Of a DNA stretch of 64,000 nucleotides, positions 44,701-55,021 are shown in pieces. The notes below the pieces were generated by a model. The model ran no database searches. It was given only the letters and a program-made list of their open reading frames with translations, and was not told the DNA's origin. A program made the translations under genes and the position numbers. This stretch comes from Salarias fasciatus (lineage: Eukaryota > Chordata > Actinopteri > Blenniiformes > Blenniidae), in the NCBI RefSeq assembly GCF_902148845.1, contig NC_043754.1:21135431-21199430 (forward strand). The letters are read 5' to 3'. Each line of letters begins with the position of its first letter. The first letter of the stretch is position 1.

Positions 44701-47700
44701 GGCCTCAGGCGACCAAAAAATTCTTTTACCAAGTGCATATACCTGACGAAGAAACTTTGTTTGATAAAGCATTGAAAAAAGACAAGAAAATGTGGTATTA
44801 GATTTAACAGAAACATATCGGTCGCAATTTGTCTGGACAATTATTTTGTGAAAAGAAAAGAAAATCATTTAACGAGCTTAGTCAATCTTTACATTCCCAA
44901 CATAGAAAAATAACAAGCAGAAATAATATACAGACCAAACTGGTAAAACCGTTCAGTGAAACAGTTCTTGTAAAAAGGTCTGTTTAACTACAGCAAAAAC
45001 AAACAAAAATGTGAAAAAGAAATCATAATACCACAAGGCCATAAGCAATCCAACTGGTCTCGCCGGAGTCGACGGTCTTTGTGAAACAGTCGCCATGTTC
45101 AGAGTGACAGCGCAGCGTCACTTCCTGTGGGGAAACAGGCTGACAGTCGACGAGGGCACCAAAGAAGAAGATGAAGACTGTTATGGTGTTGCAGTGCCTC
45201 GACAGCGTGTTTGTTCAGCGTGATGTCAACACTTCCTGCTGGTTTCCCTCCCGTTTCCTCACAGGAAGTGGAGACAGAAGTGGGCGGGGCCTAATTCAGA
45301 AACCCAACAAGATTTAAAGAGACACGTTCTAAAAACACACACACAAACCGAAGTTGACCTCATCTCCTTGGCAACCAGAGTGCCGTACAGCTGCACTTTA
45401 ACCTCCATAACAACGCACTGCGACGCTGAACCTCCAAACCACTGAGGCACTGGAGGAACCCGGACCACCGGCAGCTCGCACAAAAACCTGACAGAGCAGA
45501 ACACACAGCTTCAGCTCACGACGGAGGTTTGGACAGACTTTCAACAACAAGCTAAAGACAAGTACCATGAACCATGAGTCCAAAGCTGATCAACCAGCAA
45601 GAAAGCAGGATGACGACTTCATATCCTGCTCAATAACTAACCCAATACTAGTTAAATGGTGTTGGAAAGTACTTTCATACCCCATTAAAGAACCTGAAAA
45701 ACAGATCCAAGATCCACTTCTTTAGCTATCCTGGATCGGTTCTCCTTGCCACTGACTTCATTTAGTTTGATTACTCCTGTATTTCTGACTTCTCACTGTG
45801 CCCAGTGAAATAATGAAGGATCCATTCCCGGAAGCAGTCGGCCAAAAACAGATCCATCAGAGTCAATCTAAACCTGGTAATGAATGACAATCATTACATT
45901 TAAGTGTTTGTGTCCCGCTCAGTAAGAAAACACGTCAGCATAAATCCTGTCTGAACTCTCCACGGGGAGCTGGGAGGCTTGCTTCCCCTCACGAGCTCTT
46001 TGACGGTATCTTAACACATAAAAGCACACAATTTTAAAAATCTGGAGGCTAAACATTGTACAGACGGGAGAAACGTCATACTGGATTGTTGTAGCTAATG
46101 CAATATCTGTGCCGCTTGTGGTACAGTCTGACAGATCACCAGTTCCTCTCTTAGAATCACTTCTGTTTGGACTTCCTGCCTTTTATCGTTCCATTCTCAA
46201 ATACAGCGTTAGGGTTTAGCTCATAGATTCACAGCTCTGATTAATAGACCAGCAAACTGTTAAGCTTACAACTTTTGGTTGCCTTTTTCTATTATTTTCT
46301 TGACTTTCAAGGCTCTTCCTGAGCTCCGTTTGTTCATTCATAGACGCTCACATGGTGTAAATCCTCTCTGTTGCTGTGTCCATGCCTCTAAAATGACCGT
46401 TTGAGTTGTCAAATATAAAAAGACTTTTGTGTTTTCCCTCGCTGTGACACCAACAACTCATGGATTAATGGAGACAACAGTAACTGACTGTCCGTTTCAG
46501 TCTGAGAGAGCGAAGCTCTTTGTTTTTGAGTTTCATTTGGTACAATTTAACATTTGAACTATTTATCATCATTATTTTTTGTTTCTTAGACCCCACAATT
46601 GATCAGCAGAAATCTAACCAAAACTAATTATAGAATCAATTCATCGCTTGACAGTAAAATCCTAACCTTAACCAAAATGACGAAAAGAGGACTATTTCGT
46701 TTTGATGTCTGATAGCCAAACTGAAAGAGACATTGTTGGATCACCTCAGACTTCAATAACTATTTTATTTTCTTAACTAATTTTCTGTCTTTTTGAAGAC
46801 TGAATGGTTTAAGAATCCACCAGTCGCTGTCCATTTCATAAAAGAAAAGAATGAGAGAGGATCCAGAAGAGATCCCTGTGGAACACCATATATTGAAGAT
46901 GTAGTTGGCGATGTTAATCCAATAATTTGTCAAATCTCTCCTCAATATCTACAAGATGACCCTTCTAGGTGCACACTGAAAAACAATCCAGTTTCACTAC
47001 ACAGCCTGGGCTCCGATTTTCACCAGGTCAGCCTGTAGCTTGAGTAGAGTCACCAAACATGGGCCCCACCCCTCGCAAACTGTTGGCAGCATTTACTCCT
47101 ACACAAGTCAGCTATAGGAGCGGGGAGTGGAGACACGGTGTATCACGTACAGCTATTTTGTATTCGCTCCGGCTGAAAAGCAGCCAAAGAGAAAACGTTC
47201 AGAGGAGCAGAAGTTTAAAAAGAGGGGGCACGACCGAGAAAGAGAGAAGACCTGGGTCAACATCAGCCTAGCTTCCCAATGGTGGAGGGAAATCCCTGAA
47301 TTGAAAGGTCTGACATGGACGCGGAGGTCACCATCTTTTTGTTGAAAAGGTGAGTAACATTAGCTTGGCGCTAAGGTAAGGCTACCTCACCCTTGAGCAT
47401 CGTGGTCCAGCCTCGCCATGTTGACCGCTCGGCAGGTTCTACGCCCATTGCCATGTCAACACGTGTCCATGAACTTCAGGGGTGGAGCATGAAGGGAGGG
47501 GTGGGTTTGTATCTGTTTTCACTTCAAATGTCAACAAAGTCTCTCCTTTCCTCCCACATTATTAGCTACACCTTTAAGTGACCAGCTTTGGAGGCAGAAT
47601 AACTTATGTAATTCACATTTTATCACTTGTGACACTTGTTAGCAATTGAAATGCATAAAATACTACAATCATCAAATACTTGACACATCAAAATTTTATT

Positions 47701-48876
47701 CCAGTTGAATGCGAATCAGTTCTGGCTCCTTTCAATCCTGATTGATCACAAAGTCACGGTCTTTTAAGCAGACATTTCAGTATTATCTTGGACTTTAAGA
47801 AAGTTTTGGTGGCATGTCGTTGACATTTGGGAAATTCCGGACTATTTGGGGCAACATTGTTACTTTTTGTTTACTATTTTCAAGACAAGCCCACCGATCT
47901 GCATATACGGAATATAATAGAGAAATTGGTGATTTGCTGATGTGTTGTTTAAATTAGCTTTTTGGTGAGGGTAAAGGGCCGCAGATCAGGCCAGTAAACA
48001 TACCACCAAACCGGTAAACACACCATTAAACCAGTAAACAAATCATCAGGCCAGCAAACACCATCAGGCCGACTCTACGCCGTGATGCCTTCACGGCCTC
48101 CGCCGTTTGTTTACCTGCTCCTCCGTCAGGTTTTATCGGACTGGCTAAAGCATGTTCACGGCTCATCGGCACCGGGGAAGAGCCGTGACCCACCGGGCTA
48201 GCACACAGCGAGCTGTCGCACAACTCTCCGTGAGAAAAAAAAACACAGGCTTGACTGATTCCTCCGCTGTCAGGAGCTAATAATCAGGAGTGTCAGATGT
48301 GCTGCCCATCCATCTCCAGCCCTAAAAACACCGCCGAAATCCCGAGTCTGAAGCGGGGATCCACCGCCCACTGACGCTCGTGTCAGGCTGGAAAAGCACC
48401 GTGGGAACCCTGGTCCGCGGCACCAAACACCCCCGGTGTTCACCTGAAGGCAGGGTGAAGTGTGACGGATGAAGCGGAGCGGGCGTCCGGGGCTGTCGGT
48501 GCGTGGGGTTTGCGGTATTTTTTCTGGGTTTGATGAGGCAGAAACGGAGCCTCGTCAGGTTTGAGAGCGGAGGCTGGAGCAGCGTCCTGTCCGCCGGAGC
48601 CGGACCGCGGCTAGCTAACCCCACCCTGCTCCGCTAGCTTCGCCTCCGGGGATCGAGGTCAGCGCCTGCAGCGGGAACCTAGTGGCCGCTCGGGAGTCCC
48701 CCGGTCGGGTTTTGTCGGTGTATGTAATGTAAATCTCCGGTGCAGAAGGGCCTGGAGGCGGGGAGGGAGCGCTACCCTCCGCCGCTAATGTTAGCGAAGT
48801 GCGTGAGAGGCGATGCTAACTAGCCGTTAGCCGCCGTGGCCGCAGCGTCCTACCTGGTGCCCGCCTTGTCCCCCAT
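38428..48876 (-). CDS. arrb2: Beta-arrestin 2, 16 coding exons
   Basis: Exons: 48854-48876, 42615-42645, 42337-42397, 42167-42211, 41192-41289, 41014-41112, 40704-40763, 40509-40576, 40085-40220, 39710-39794, 39564-39636, 39168-39305, 38984-39067, 38796-38872, 38649-38703, 38428-38518. All phases close to 407 aa. Start [18 protein letters not shown]; finger loop E67-D68-L69 within [49 protein letters not shown]. The clathrin box LIEFD is at 372-376. The AP2-binding helix is [16 protein letters not shown], with R393 and R395. L394 (FARLRLKG rather than FARQRLKG) is the beta-arrestin 2 form and part of its nuclear export signal. The protein desensitises and internalises GPCRs and scaffolds MAPK signalling. 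Intron 1 is about 6.2 kb. The last exon has a tandem CAGCAG acceptor. Confidence 0.95.
40405..40500. repeat. (GT)n microsatellite in an arrb2 intron
   Basis: About 45 GT units immediately downstream, in transcript direction, of no exon and just left of the exon ending at 40509. On the minus strand it is a CA run beginning a few bases past that exon's donor, where CA repeats are known to influence splicing. Confidence 0.9.
40842..40856 (+). promoter_or_regulatory. CTCF-like motif in an arrb2 intron
   Basis: ACCACCAGGGGGCAGAAC-type match to the CTCF core in the intron between 40763 and 41014. Sequence match only. Confidence 0.4.
41645..41873 (+). mobile_element. tRNA-derived SINE in an arrb2 intron
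   Basis: The head reads ttgctcagttggtggagcgg, an A-box-like tRNA start, followed 30-40 bases later by cgggttcgtggtc, a B-box-like element. A (GT)n expansion lies in the middle (41736-41786). The tail reads gtgaagcactctgggctc and ccagtgaatccatttacc, a 3' end common in fish SINEs. It is antisense to arrb2 and decayed. Confidence 0.7.
43262..43660. mobile_element. MITE-like element with gtgtttacatggg inverted ends
   Basis: tggtgtttacatggg at 43334-43348 is inverted as cccatgtaaacaca at 43645-43658. The interior alternates attcggaatt/ttcagaata words that are themselves inverted (43268-43315 and about 43545-43640). This is a familiar class of fish non-autonomous DNA elements. No coding capacity. 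Outer ends are approximate. Confidence 0.65.
45023..45124 (-). other. Candidate terminal coding exon of an unrecognised gene
   Basis: The minus strand has a good acceptor (tttccccacag) then an open frame of 33 codons ending in [35 protein letters not shown]. Two cysteines, varied composition and no repeat content make it look protein-coding. It joins in phase 0 to the segment at 45349-45487. I do not recognise the protein, and it is not part of arrb2. It could be the 3' end of a gene nested in arrb2 intron 1, or a decayed copy. Confidence 0.3.
45349..45487 (-). other. Candidate internal coding exon of an unrecognised gene
   Basis: The acceptor tgctctgtcag is followed by a 139-nt open segment: [17 protein letters not shown], then [25 protein letters not shown], then donor TCG|GTTTGT. 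Third positions look coding-like and the donor phase matches the segment at 45023-45124. Upstream exons were not found, so the model is incomplete. No known domain recognised. Confidence 0.3.
46780..47573 (+). mobile_element. TTAA-target DNA-transposon fragment with protein remnant
   Basis: The plus strand at 47127-47345 has a basic frame ([17 protein letters not shown], then [18 protein letters not shown]). It resembles the TRVNIGxAFxRWREL-type N-terminal motif of proteins carried by fish DNA transposons; the motif is known to me by pattern, not by confirmed family. The right end reads gctacacct|TTAA at 47565-47577, the same kind of terminus as the element in taf9 intron 6. A donor-like GTGAGT follows the frame at about 47351. 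The left end is not found, and 46.78-47.04 kb may be another repeat. Confidence 0.45.
47985..48070. repeat. Short minisatellite, about 22-bp unit
   Basis: Four imperfect copies of ccagtaaacataccaccaaa-like units. Confidence 0.7.
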
Positions 48877-49060
48877 CTCCTCGGCAGGCGGACGGCAGAA
48901 GGATCCCGACAAAATGAGGCCGGCCTCGGGGAGCGTGTGGTTGGGGAGAGCGCGTATTCGTGCGGGTGTTCAGGCGTCCATCCGCCGCGGAGCTCCGAGA
49001 ACCAGTTCGTATGCTAATTTCATTTAGCGCCGCCTCGGATCCTCAGGCTTCCGCAAAGGC
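48400..49060 (-). promoter_or_regulatory. arrb2: CpG-rich arrb2 promoter region
   Basis: GC- and CpG-rich DNA surrounds the first coding exon (ATG at 48874-48876), in contrast to the AT-rich flanks. This fits a CpG-island promoter for a broadly expressed gene. No TATA box seen. A CT-rich run and a cgcgcgcg-type stretch follow at 49077-49165. Confidence 0.5.
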
Positions 49061-49284
49061 TCGCTCCCCCCACCTCTATCTCTCTCTCTCTCTCTCTCAC
49101 TCCCTCCGCGCGCGAGCGCGTGTATGTATCTATGGATGTATGCACGTATGTACGCGCTCGCGCGCGTGTGGGTCACGTTGCGCAACGCGGAGTTCCCACA
49201 GTCGGACAACACGAAGATTTAAATGTTAAACGGACTGAAGATGATTCACCGACACAAAACACTGAGTCACTGGAACTGACAGGT

Positions 49285-49338
49285 TCTCCGGAGGCTGCTG
49301 AGGGGCCCCCACACCTCAGGGGCCCCCACACCTCAGGG
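49285..49338. repeat. 17-bp tandem repeat, three copies
   Basis: ggggcccccacacctca is repeated perfectly twice, with a third partial copy. Confidence 0.85.
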
Positions 49339-49339
49339 G

Positions 49340-51615
49340 CCTCACTGGACCCCTACGAAAACTGACAAGTCTAAAACCAGCTTTCTGACAGAAACATGAG
49401 TGTGGAATTACCTTTGGTACAGCTCAAAGCATGAACAGTCTCAGACTAATCATAACTTAATTACATTGACCCTTCCTATACCTTGGATGTGGAGGTGCTT
49501 CAGGGAGCTGATGGGGTCAAGGGTCATATTCAGGAACACACAGCGGTAGCCTGTCTTTTGTGTGATTGGAACCTGCAAACTGCTTATTGGCCTCAGAGGC
49601 TGGTTCACATCGGAAAGGTTAAAACTCTTATTGAACATTTTTTTTGTCCCAACGCACACAAAACACATACAAAGACAGAATAAACGAAAGAAAAAAAACA
49701 TGTACGCAAAGTCAAACATGTCCAAGTACTCCTATTACACACACACCTTTGCCGCAGGTCTCCATCCCTGTACCTTTTTATCGTGATCAGTCTGAGCCTT
49801 TTTTTTTTAAACCAACTTTATTTTAGTTCTTTACTGAGTTTGTTCCAAACCCTCGCTCTGCTGACTGAGGCGCATATCCTCTTCGCGCTGGTTCATAACC
49901 TCCTGGTTTGGAAGTTCAGGTTTCCAGTGTAGTCATTACCCCTCTCTCTATCAGTAAAGAGTTTCTGTGTATCATCGCTGTTATCTGAAGTCTCCACAGA
50001 GACAGCATGTATTACCGAGGGCTTCACATGTCAGTGGCTTTTTATAGGAGGAAGTCTGAAATTACTCTTAATGAAGAGGAAACCATAATGTCAGCTGAGG
50101 TTGAAGCGCTGCAGATACGGGTAACAGCATCGCACTGCTGTCAAACCTAAACCTAGTTTAAACCTACTGTATCAAGTGCATAAATTTAGCAAAAAAGTGC
50201 TGTAAAACCAGTTTAAAACTGCTACATCTTACAATTCAATGATAGTTTAGTTGTACAGCTAGCTCCACAAATTATGTTGCATTTTTCTGCTCCTTATAGA
50301 GCAGTTTAACACTGTTTCCCAATTTCAGTGAGGGAGACTGACACAGTCAGCCCACTCTGGATCGTCTTCTGGAGACCAACACTGAGCTTCTTTCCTTGAT
50401 GTTTAACTGTTCCCCCTTCCCGGGGCTTGTGCTGGAAGGTGCGTACGTCCAGACTTGCTTCTGCTTGCTTTGTTTTGCTGGCTTTGTCTCGATTTATTTT
50501 GCACGGCTCTGCTTTGCATGGCTCTTGAAAGCAGCTTTGCCCTGCGAGGCCCCGGTTTGCACGGCTTTGTTTCACTTCGCCACACCTGGACTCTGCAGAG
50601 CGGGGTTGGTATTGGCCGTCTCCTCCAACACTTCGCTCAGATTTTGGAGTAACACCTGGAACATGTCAGAATAATGTTGATAATATCTGCAAACATAATT
50701 TGGAGTGAAACATGGATGTTTTTATTGTTTTGTTGTTTTTTTTTTTTGTATTCCACTGAGTGATAAGTTAGGCATTTTGTTTCGTCTGATTTCATGTTTT
50801 CTATTTTAAATGAGATTTCCATAGTCCCTCTGGTGGTGATCGTGGTGTATTTGGCATTTTCTCCCCCCTCATGCTACTTCAGAGTGACCCTGGCCATCTT
50901 AATTCTTTTTAGTCGGTCAGTCAGTCACACCCCTCATTGCCCTCTTTTCATTCTATTGGTAAACAGCGGCACTGACTACACACATATCCCATCCAGGATG
51001 ATGTTTTTAAGCAACTTTCCAGTAAACAAGTAGAAACATTTCAATATGAGTAAATCTGCAAATCAGGAGTGTAAACCTCCTGCATAAACTGCAAAAAAAA
51101 TTTCAATACAGTATAACTACAGTATAGCTCATATAAAACCACTATATAACTACTGCAATTTGTGTGTAAACCTGGCGTGAATCTGCTGGATAAGGAGAGT
51201 AAAACAGGCATAGAGCTGGTGTTTACCTATTGCATTAAATGTGTAAAATTGCTTAAAAATCAATGTAAAATTGCAGTTGAAGTTTAAAACTAATGTAAAA
51301 AAAAGTGCAAAACTGCTACATACATTCTGGAAACCTGCTTTAATATCAGTTCAGAACTGCTGCATAACTAGTGTGACCCTGCTGTATATACTTAACACAA
51401 AATGCACTATAAATTGTGCAAAACTGTTAAAAAACCACTGCATAGAACTACTACATAGGTGCAAAACTGCTGTATAACTAGTGGATAAGTAGTTAAGAGC
51501 TGCTGTATGACTCTGAGCAACACTACGAGCACCGTATAACTGACACAGAAATGTTCCAGGCGAGTTTCCTTCAATGCACACAGTCAGAAAGAGAAGAGTT
51601 GAGGATAAAATCTGA
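49340..51615. other. Intergenic DNA between arrb2 and ap4m1
   Basis: No gene recognised. Holds a degenerate minisatellite around 50450-50585 (gctttgcatggctctgcttt-like words) and another about 51090-51500 (aaaactgctgtataacta-like words). A 24-bp word at about 49504 recurs near 44206. Confidence 0.5.
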
Positions 51616-51616
51616 G

Positions 51617-51622
51617 TTTATT
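51617..51622 (-). terminator. ap4m1: ap4m1 polyadenylation signal
   Basis: AATAAA on the minus strand, about 130 bases past the ap4m1 stop codon, giving a short 3' UTR. Confidence 0.65.
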
Positions 51623-51748
51623 TACAAGCGTGTGGGCACCCATGAGCGCTGCCATGGAGATTCATGTGTTTCTTCACACTGACAGCAGAGATAGCGGGAC
51701 TTCCTGGTGACTTCCTGTTACTTTCGGGGACTTCCTGGTTGTGGTGGC

Positions 51749-54700
51749 TCACAGCCGGATCGTGTAGGAGTCGGAGTGCGTGACATAGCGGACCCAGCGC
51801 TGCGACGGGCCGGGCTGCACCGGAGACAGGCGCAGGAAGCGGATCTGCAGCCCCGTGGCCGTGAACTTAGGCAGCTCGAAGCTCAAGCACACCGGGCCCA
51901 CCTCCAGCATGGAGGCCGAGCTGAGGCCGGACACCTCCAGCTGCAGGAAGGAGGAAGTGATGGTCAGCACCTCTCTTCAGACACACTCATCTCACTGTGC
52001 CGCGTTTCTGATGATTCACAGCGGCTGCAGGTCAGAAGGCAGGAAACCAGCTCCTCACAGGCTTAAACGCCACACCAGAACACATTACTGTGATGAAGCT
52101 TAGCGCGCGCGTGTGTGTGTGTGTTTGAGGGGTCACCTTGAACAGCGCTGAGAGCTGCGACCCTCCGGTGAATCGAGGAATCTGCCAGACCACGGCTCGA
52201 CTCTGAGGCCGTAACTCTGCGCTCTGATCCGGACTGCTCAGCTCCTGGGACAGGCTGAAGGACAACGTTGTCAATACAGTCAGAAATAACCACAACTGTC
52301 CACACACCATCAATACAAACAGCATCAACACAAACATGAGCGAGGACGAACCACAACACAGGTCTCCAGTCATTTATGACCAAAAGAGACATTTTTGTGA
52401 TTTTCCACCAAATCAAACTGACCCGGAGCCACAAAACACGTTTAACCTTTAAATGATGCCGACCCAGCTTCCAAAGTTTCGTATTCAGTCTGTTTTGAAA
52501 CGTGTACAAAACCCGTGTCTTATGTTTCGCTTAGAAAGTTTCAACTGCAATTCAGGATGTTAAAGATTTCATTACGTTTTCAGCCGTTTTTATAGCCGAT
52601 TTTTGCAGCTTCATCCTTCTCCTCCAACATTTTCCAACAATTTTGACATTTTTGAATAGAATAGAAACACAGTACTTCACTAATCCCTGAAGGAAATCCC
52701 TTTCAGCATGGCTCCACAGAGAATAAATAGAAACAAAGATGAATATCAAATAAAACATAAAAATGAATGAAGTTATTTTCAATATCAATTTCAAGAAGGC
52801 TGAACAGTGACCAAAATAATTACAGAAACGATGAAATTAACTAAAATACAGCAAACTGTTTTTACAGGGAGGATTTACAGTGTCTTGTGGCCACAGGAAG
52901 GAAGATCATTCAAGCAATTCTAACCAGTTTATCTCGGTTCAAAGCAGTCTTTCTTAACCTCTTGGCCAGAAGGCTTGTTGGTTGGTTGGTTTATAGGCCG
53001 GCTAGTTGCTTAGCAAATTGGTCATCTGATTGATTGGTTGGTTGGTTGTTTGGTAAGTTTACTGGTCAGCTGATTGGTTGGTTGCAGCTGGACTGAGCAG
53101 GATGAACTGTGTTTGTGGATCTGAAAGTGAAGGAGCCTTCGGAAGGTGAACAGTGAGTCAAGCTGAGCTCAGTGACAAACGGCTCTCCTGCTGTTGCATT
53201 CTTCTTCAAATAAACTCATAAACTAGGCTCCTCCTCCAAACATTTCCATGACTTTACATAACAAAGCAGCAGCACTTCCCGCTGCTGGGACGAGACACTT
53301 CCTCCCCGGTGTTTATGTGTGTTATGTGCAGAGCGCTGCTGGCCGACGGTGACTCAGCGTCAGGTCCAGAGTGTGCCGGGACAAACAAACTGACATTCAA
53401 AGTGAGCGAGGTGGAACATTTACATGAGGGACGACTGGAACATTTGACTGGGAGTGCCTCACCTCACGGAGCCTTTGGGAACGGGGATGGTGGCGCTCAC
53501 ATTGATGGCAGCGCTGCAAAGACAAAGCGTCATCAGCATTATCATCCTCAGTAATCCTAAGTGTATTCATTAACAGGAGTGCTGCTGCTGAGCCGCTTCA
53601 CGCTCCACTTCTTCCATCCCCCTGCTTCAAACGCACTCTGTCCTCATGTTTCTGCTGGTTGGAGGTTTTCATGAGCAGCTGACCGACTTTATAAACCAGG
53701 AAAAGGTTAAGCCCCCCCCTTCACCAGGGAAACTTTCTATAAAACTTGTCTGCTTTTGGTGCATTCAGATCTGAGCAGTTGAACCCACTCGCCGCTTTTT
53801 ATTTCTATTGTTTTATACTTCAGTCAGTGAGAACACTGAGCATCTGCTCTTCCTCTCTTAGCTCCACAGGCCTGGACTTCTCTGGAACTCTGAGTCAACA
53901 TCACAAACAGACTGTTTCCCTCGGACCATTTCTGATTCATGACCAGACTCACATATGTCAGAAACCAGCGAGAACTAGTCCGAGTACACCAAAACCAAAA
54001 TACACGGCGAGTATAAATTATGTCCAAATTCACTGACGAGTTCAAAACTAATCTATAAAAGGAGACCCTGATCCATCAGAGCAGATCACCTTCTGATGCT
54101 GTCTGTTATTGGCGCCCCCTGGTGGTGGCTACCGACCACTACACAAAGAGAGAGGGGTCATAATGTTTTGGCTGATGGGTGGACGTGAGGGCACGTGCTG
54201 CACTGACCTCTTTGGCGGCAGGTCACAGCGAAGCTTCAGATACATGAGCAGCCTGCAGACACAAGGACAAAATACACAACTACAGTTCACAACATGTTGT
54301 CATTCACACACAAATAAACAGAAAGAAACAACAGAGCAGGGAAGAACGTTTCAGCTGCAAAGCTCTAATTAAATCAGCGTGAGGACTGTAAACACCAGCA
54401 AGAGATAAACAGTAAACTGAAAGAAATGACTGCTTGAGAATGTTTACTTCATTAAATCTCAGTTCAGACTGCATGACACAGTCTTTAAACAGAGCCAGAG
54501 GTCAGCTGTCTGCACTGCATCACGCCTGGAAGACACAAAAACATCCTCTGCTTCTCTTTTTTTGTGAAGGAGCTCGCGGGCAGGGTGGAGCGACACCTGG
54601 TGGAGGAGCTGAAGAATGCAGCGTGAGCACAGGTCCGTACCTTCCCCCTCCGTCTCGCTCCAGCGTCGGGAAGAGGCGAAAAGGAGGCGCTGAGGGCAGC

Positions 54701-54932
54701 TCGTCACTCAGCTGGTACTGCATGACTGTTTGCTGTGAGGGGCGGAGAAGCTCTGGTTAGAAACATACACTGAGAAAACACACAACAAGCGGAAACTCGT
54801 CATTTTTCAGAAAAGTTTCACGTTCACACACGACAATGTGTCTGGAATTCTGAATAAATTCTAACACTGCAGTGGATAACAGAATGAAGCCGTGCTTTCT
54901 GGAGTCTGGATATAAATGTGGTGCTGCAGCCC

Positions 54933-55021
<89 letters not shown>

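Larger units (their letters stand above)
42646..48853 (-). other. arrb2: arrb2 intron 1
   Basis: 6.2-kb intron separating the 23-nt first coding exon from the rest. It contains a MITE (43.3-43.66 kb), two unexplained exon-like segments on the same strand (45.02-45.49 kb), a DNA-transposon fragment ending at 47573 and a short minisatellite (about 47.99-48.07 kb). The rest shows nothing recognisable. Confidence 0.7.

Noticed and set aside
48026-48624. Minus ORFs (65 and 100 codons) upstream in arrb2 intron 1
   Set aside because: Composition follows the CpG-rich promoter flank and a minisatellite. They gave no splice link to the exon-like segments at 45 kb.
50306-50674. Overlapping 60-90-codon ORFs at 50.3-50.7 kb
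   Set aside because: They translate a degenerate minisatellite of gctttgcatggctc-like words on both strands.
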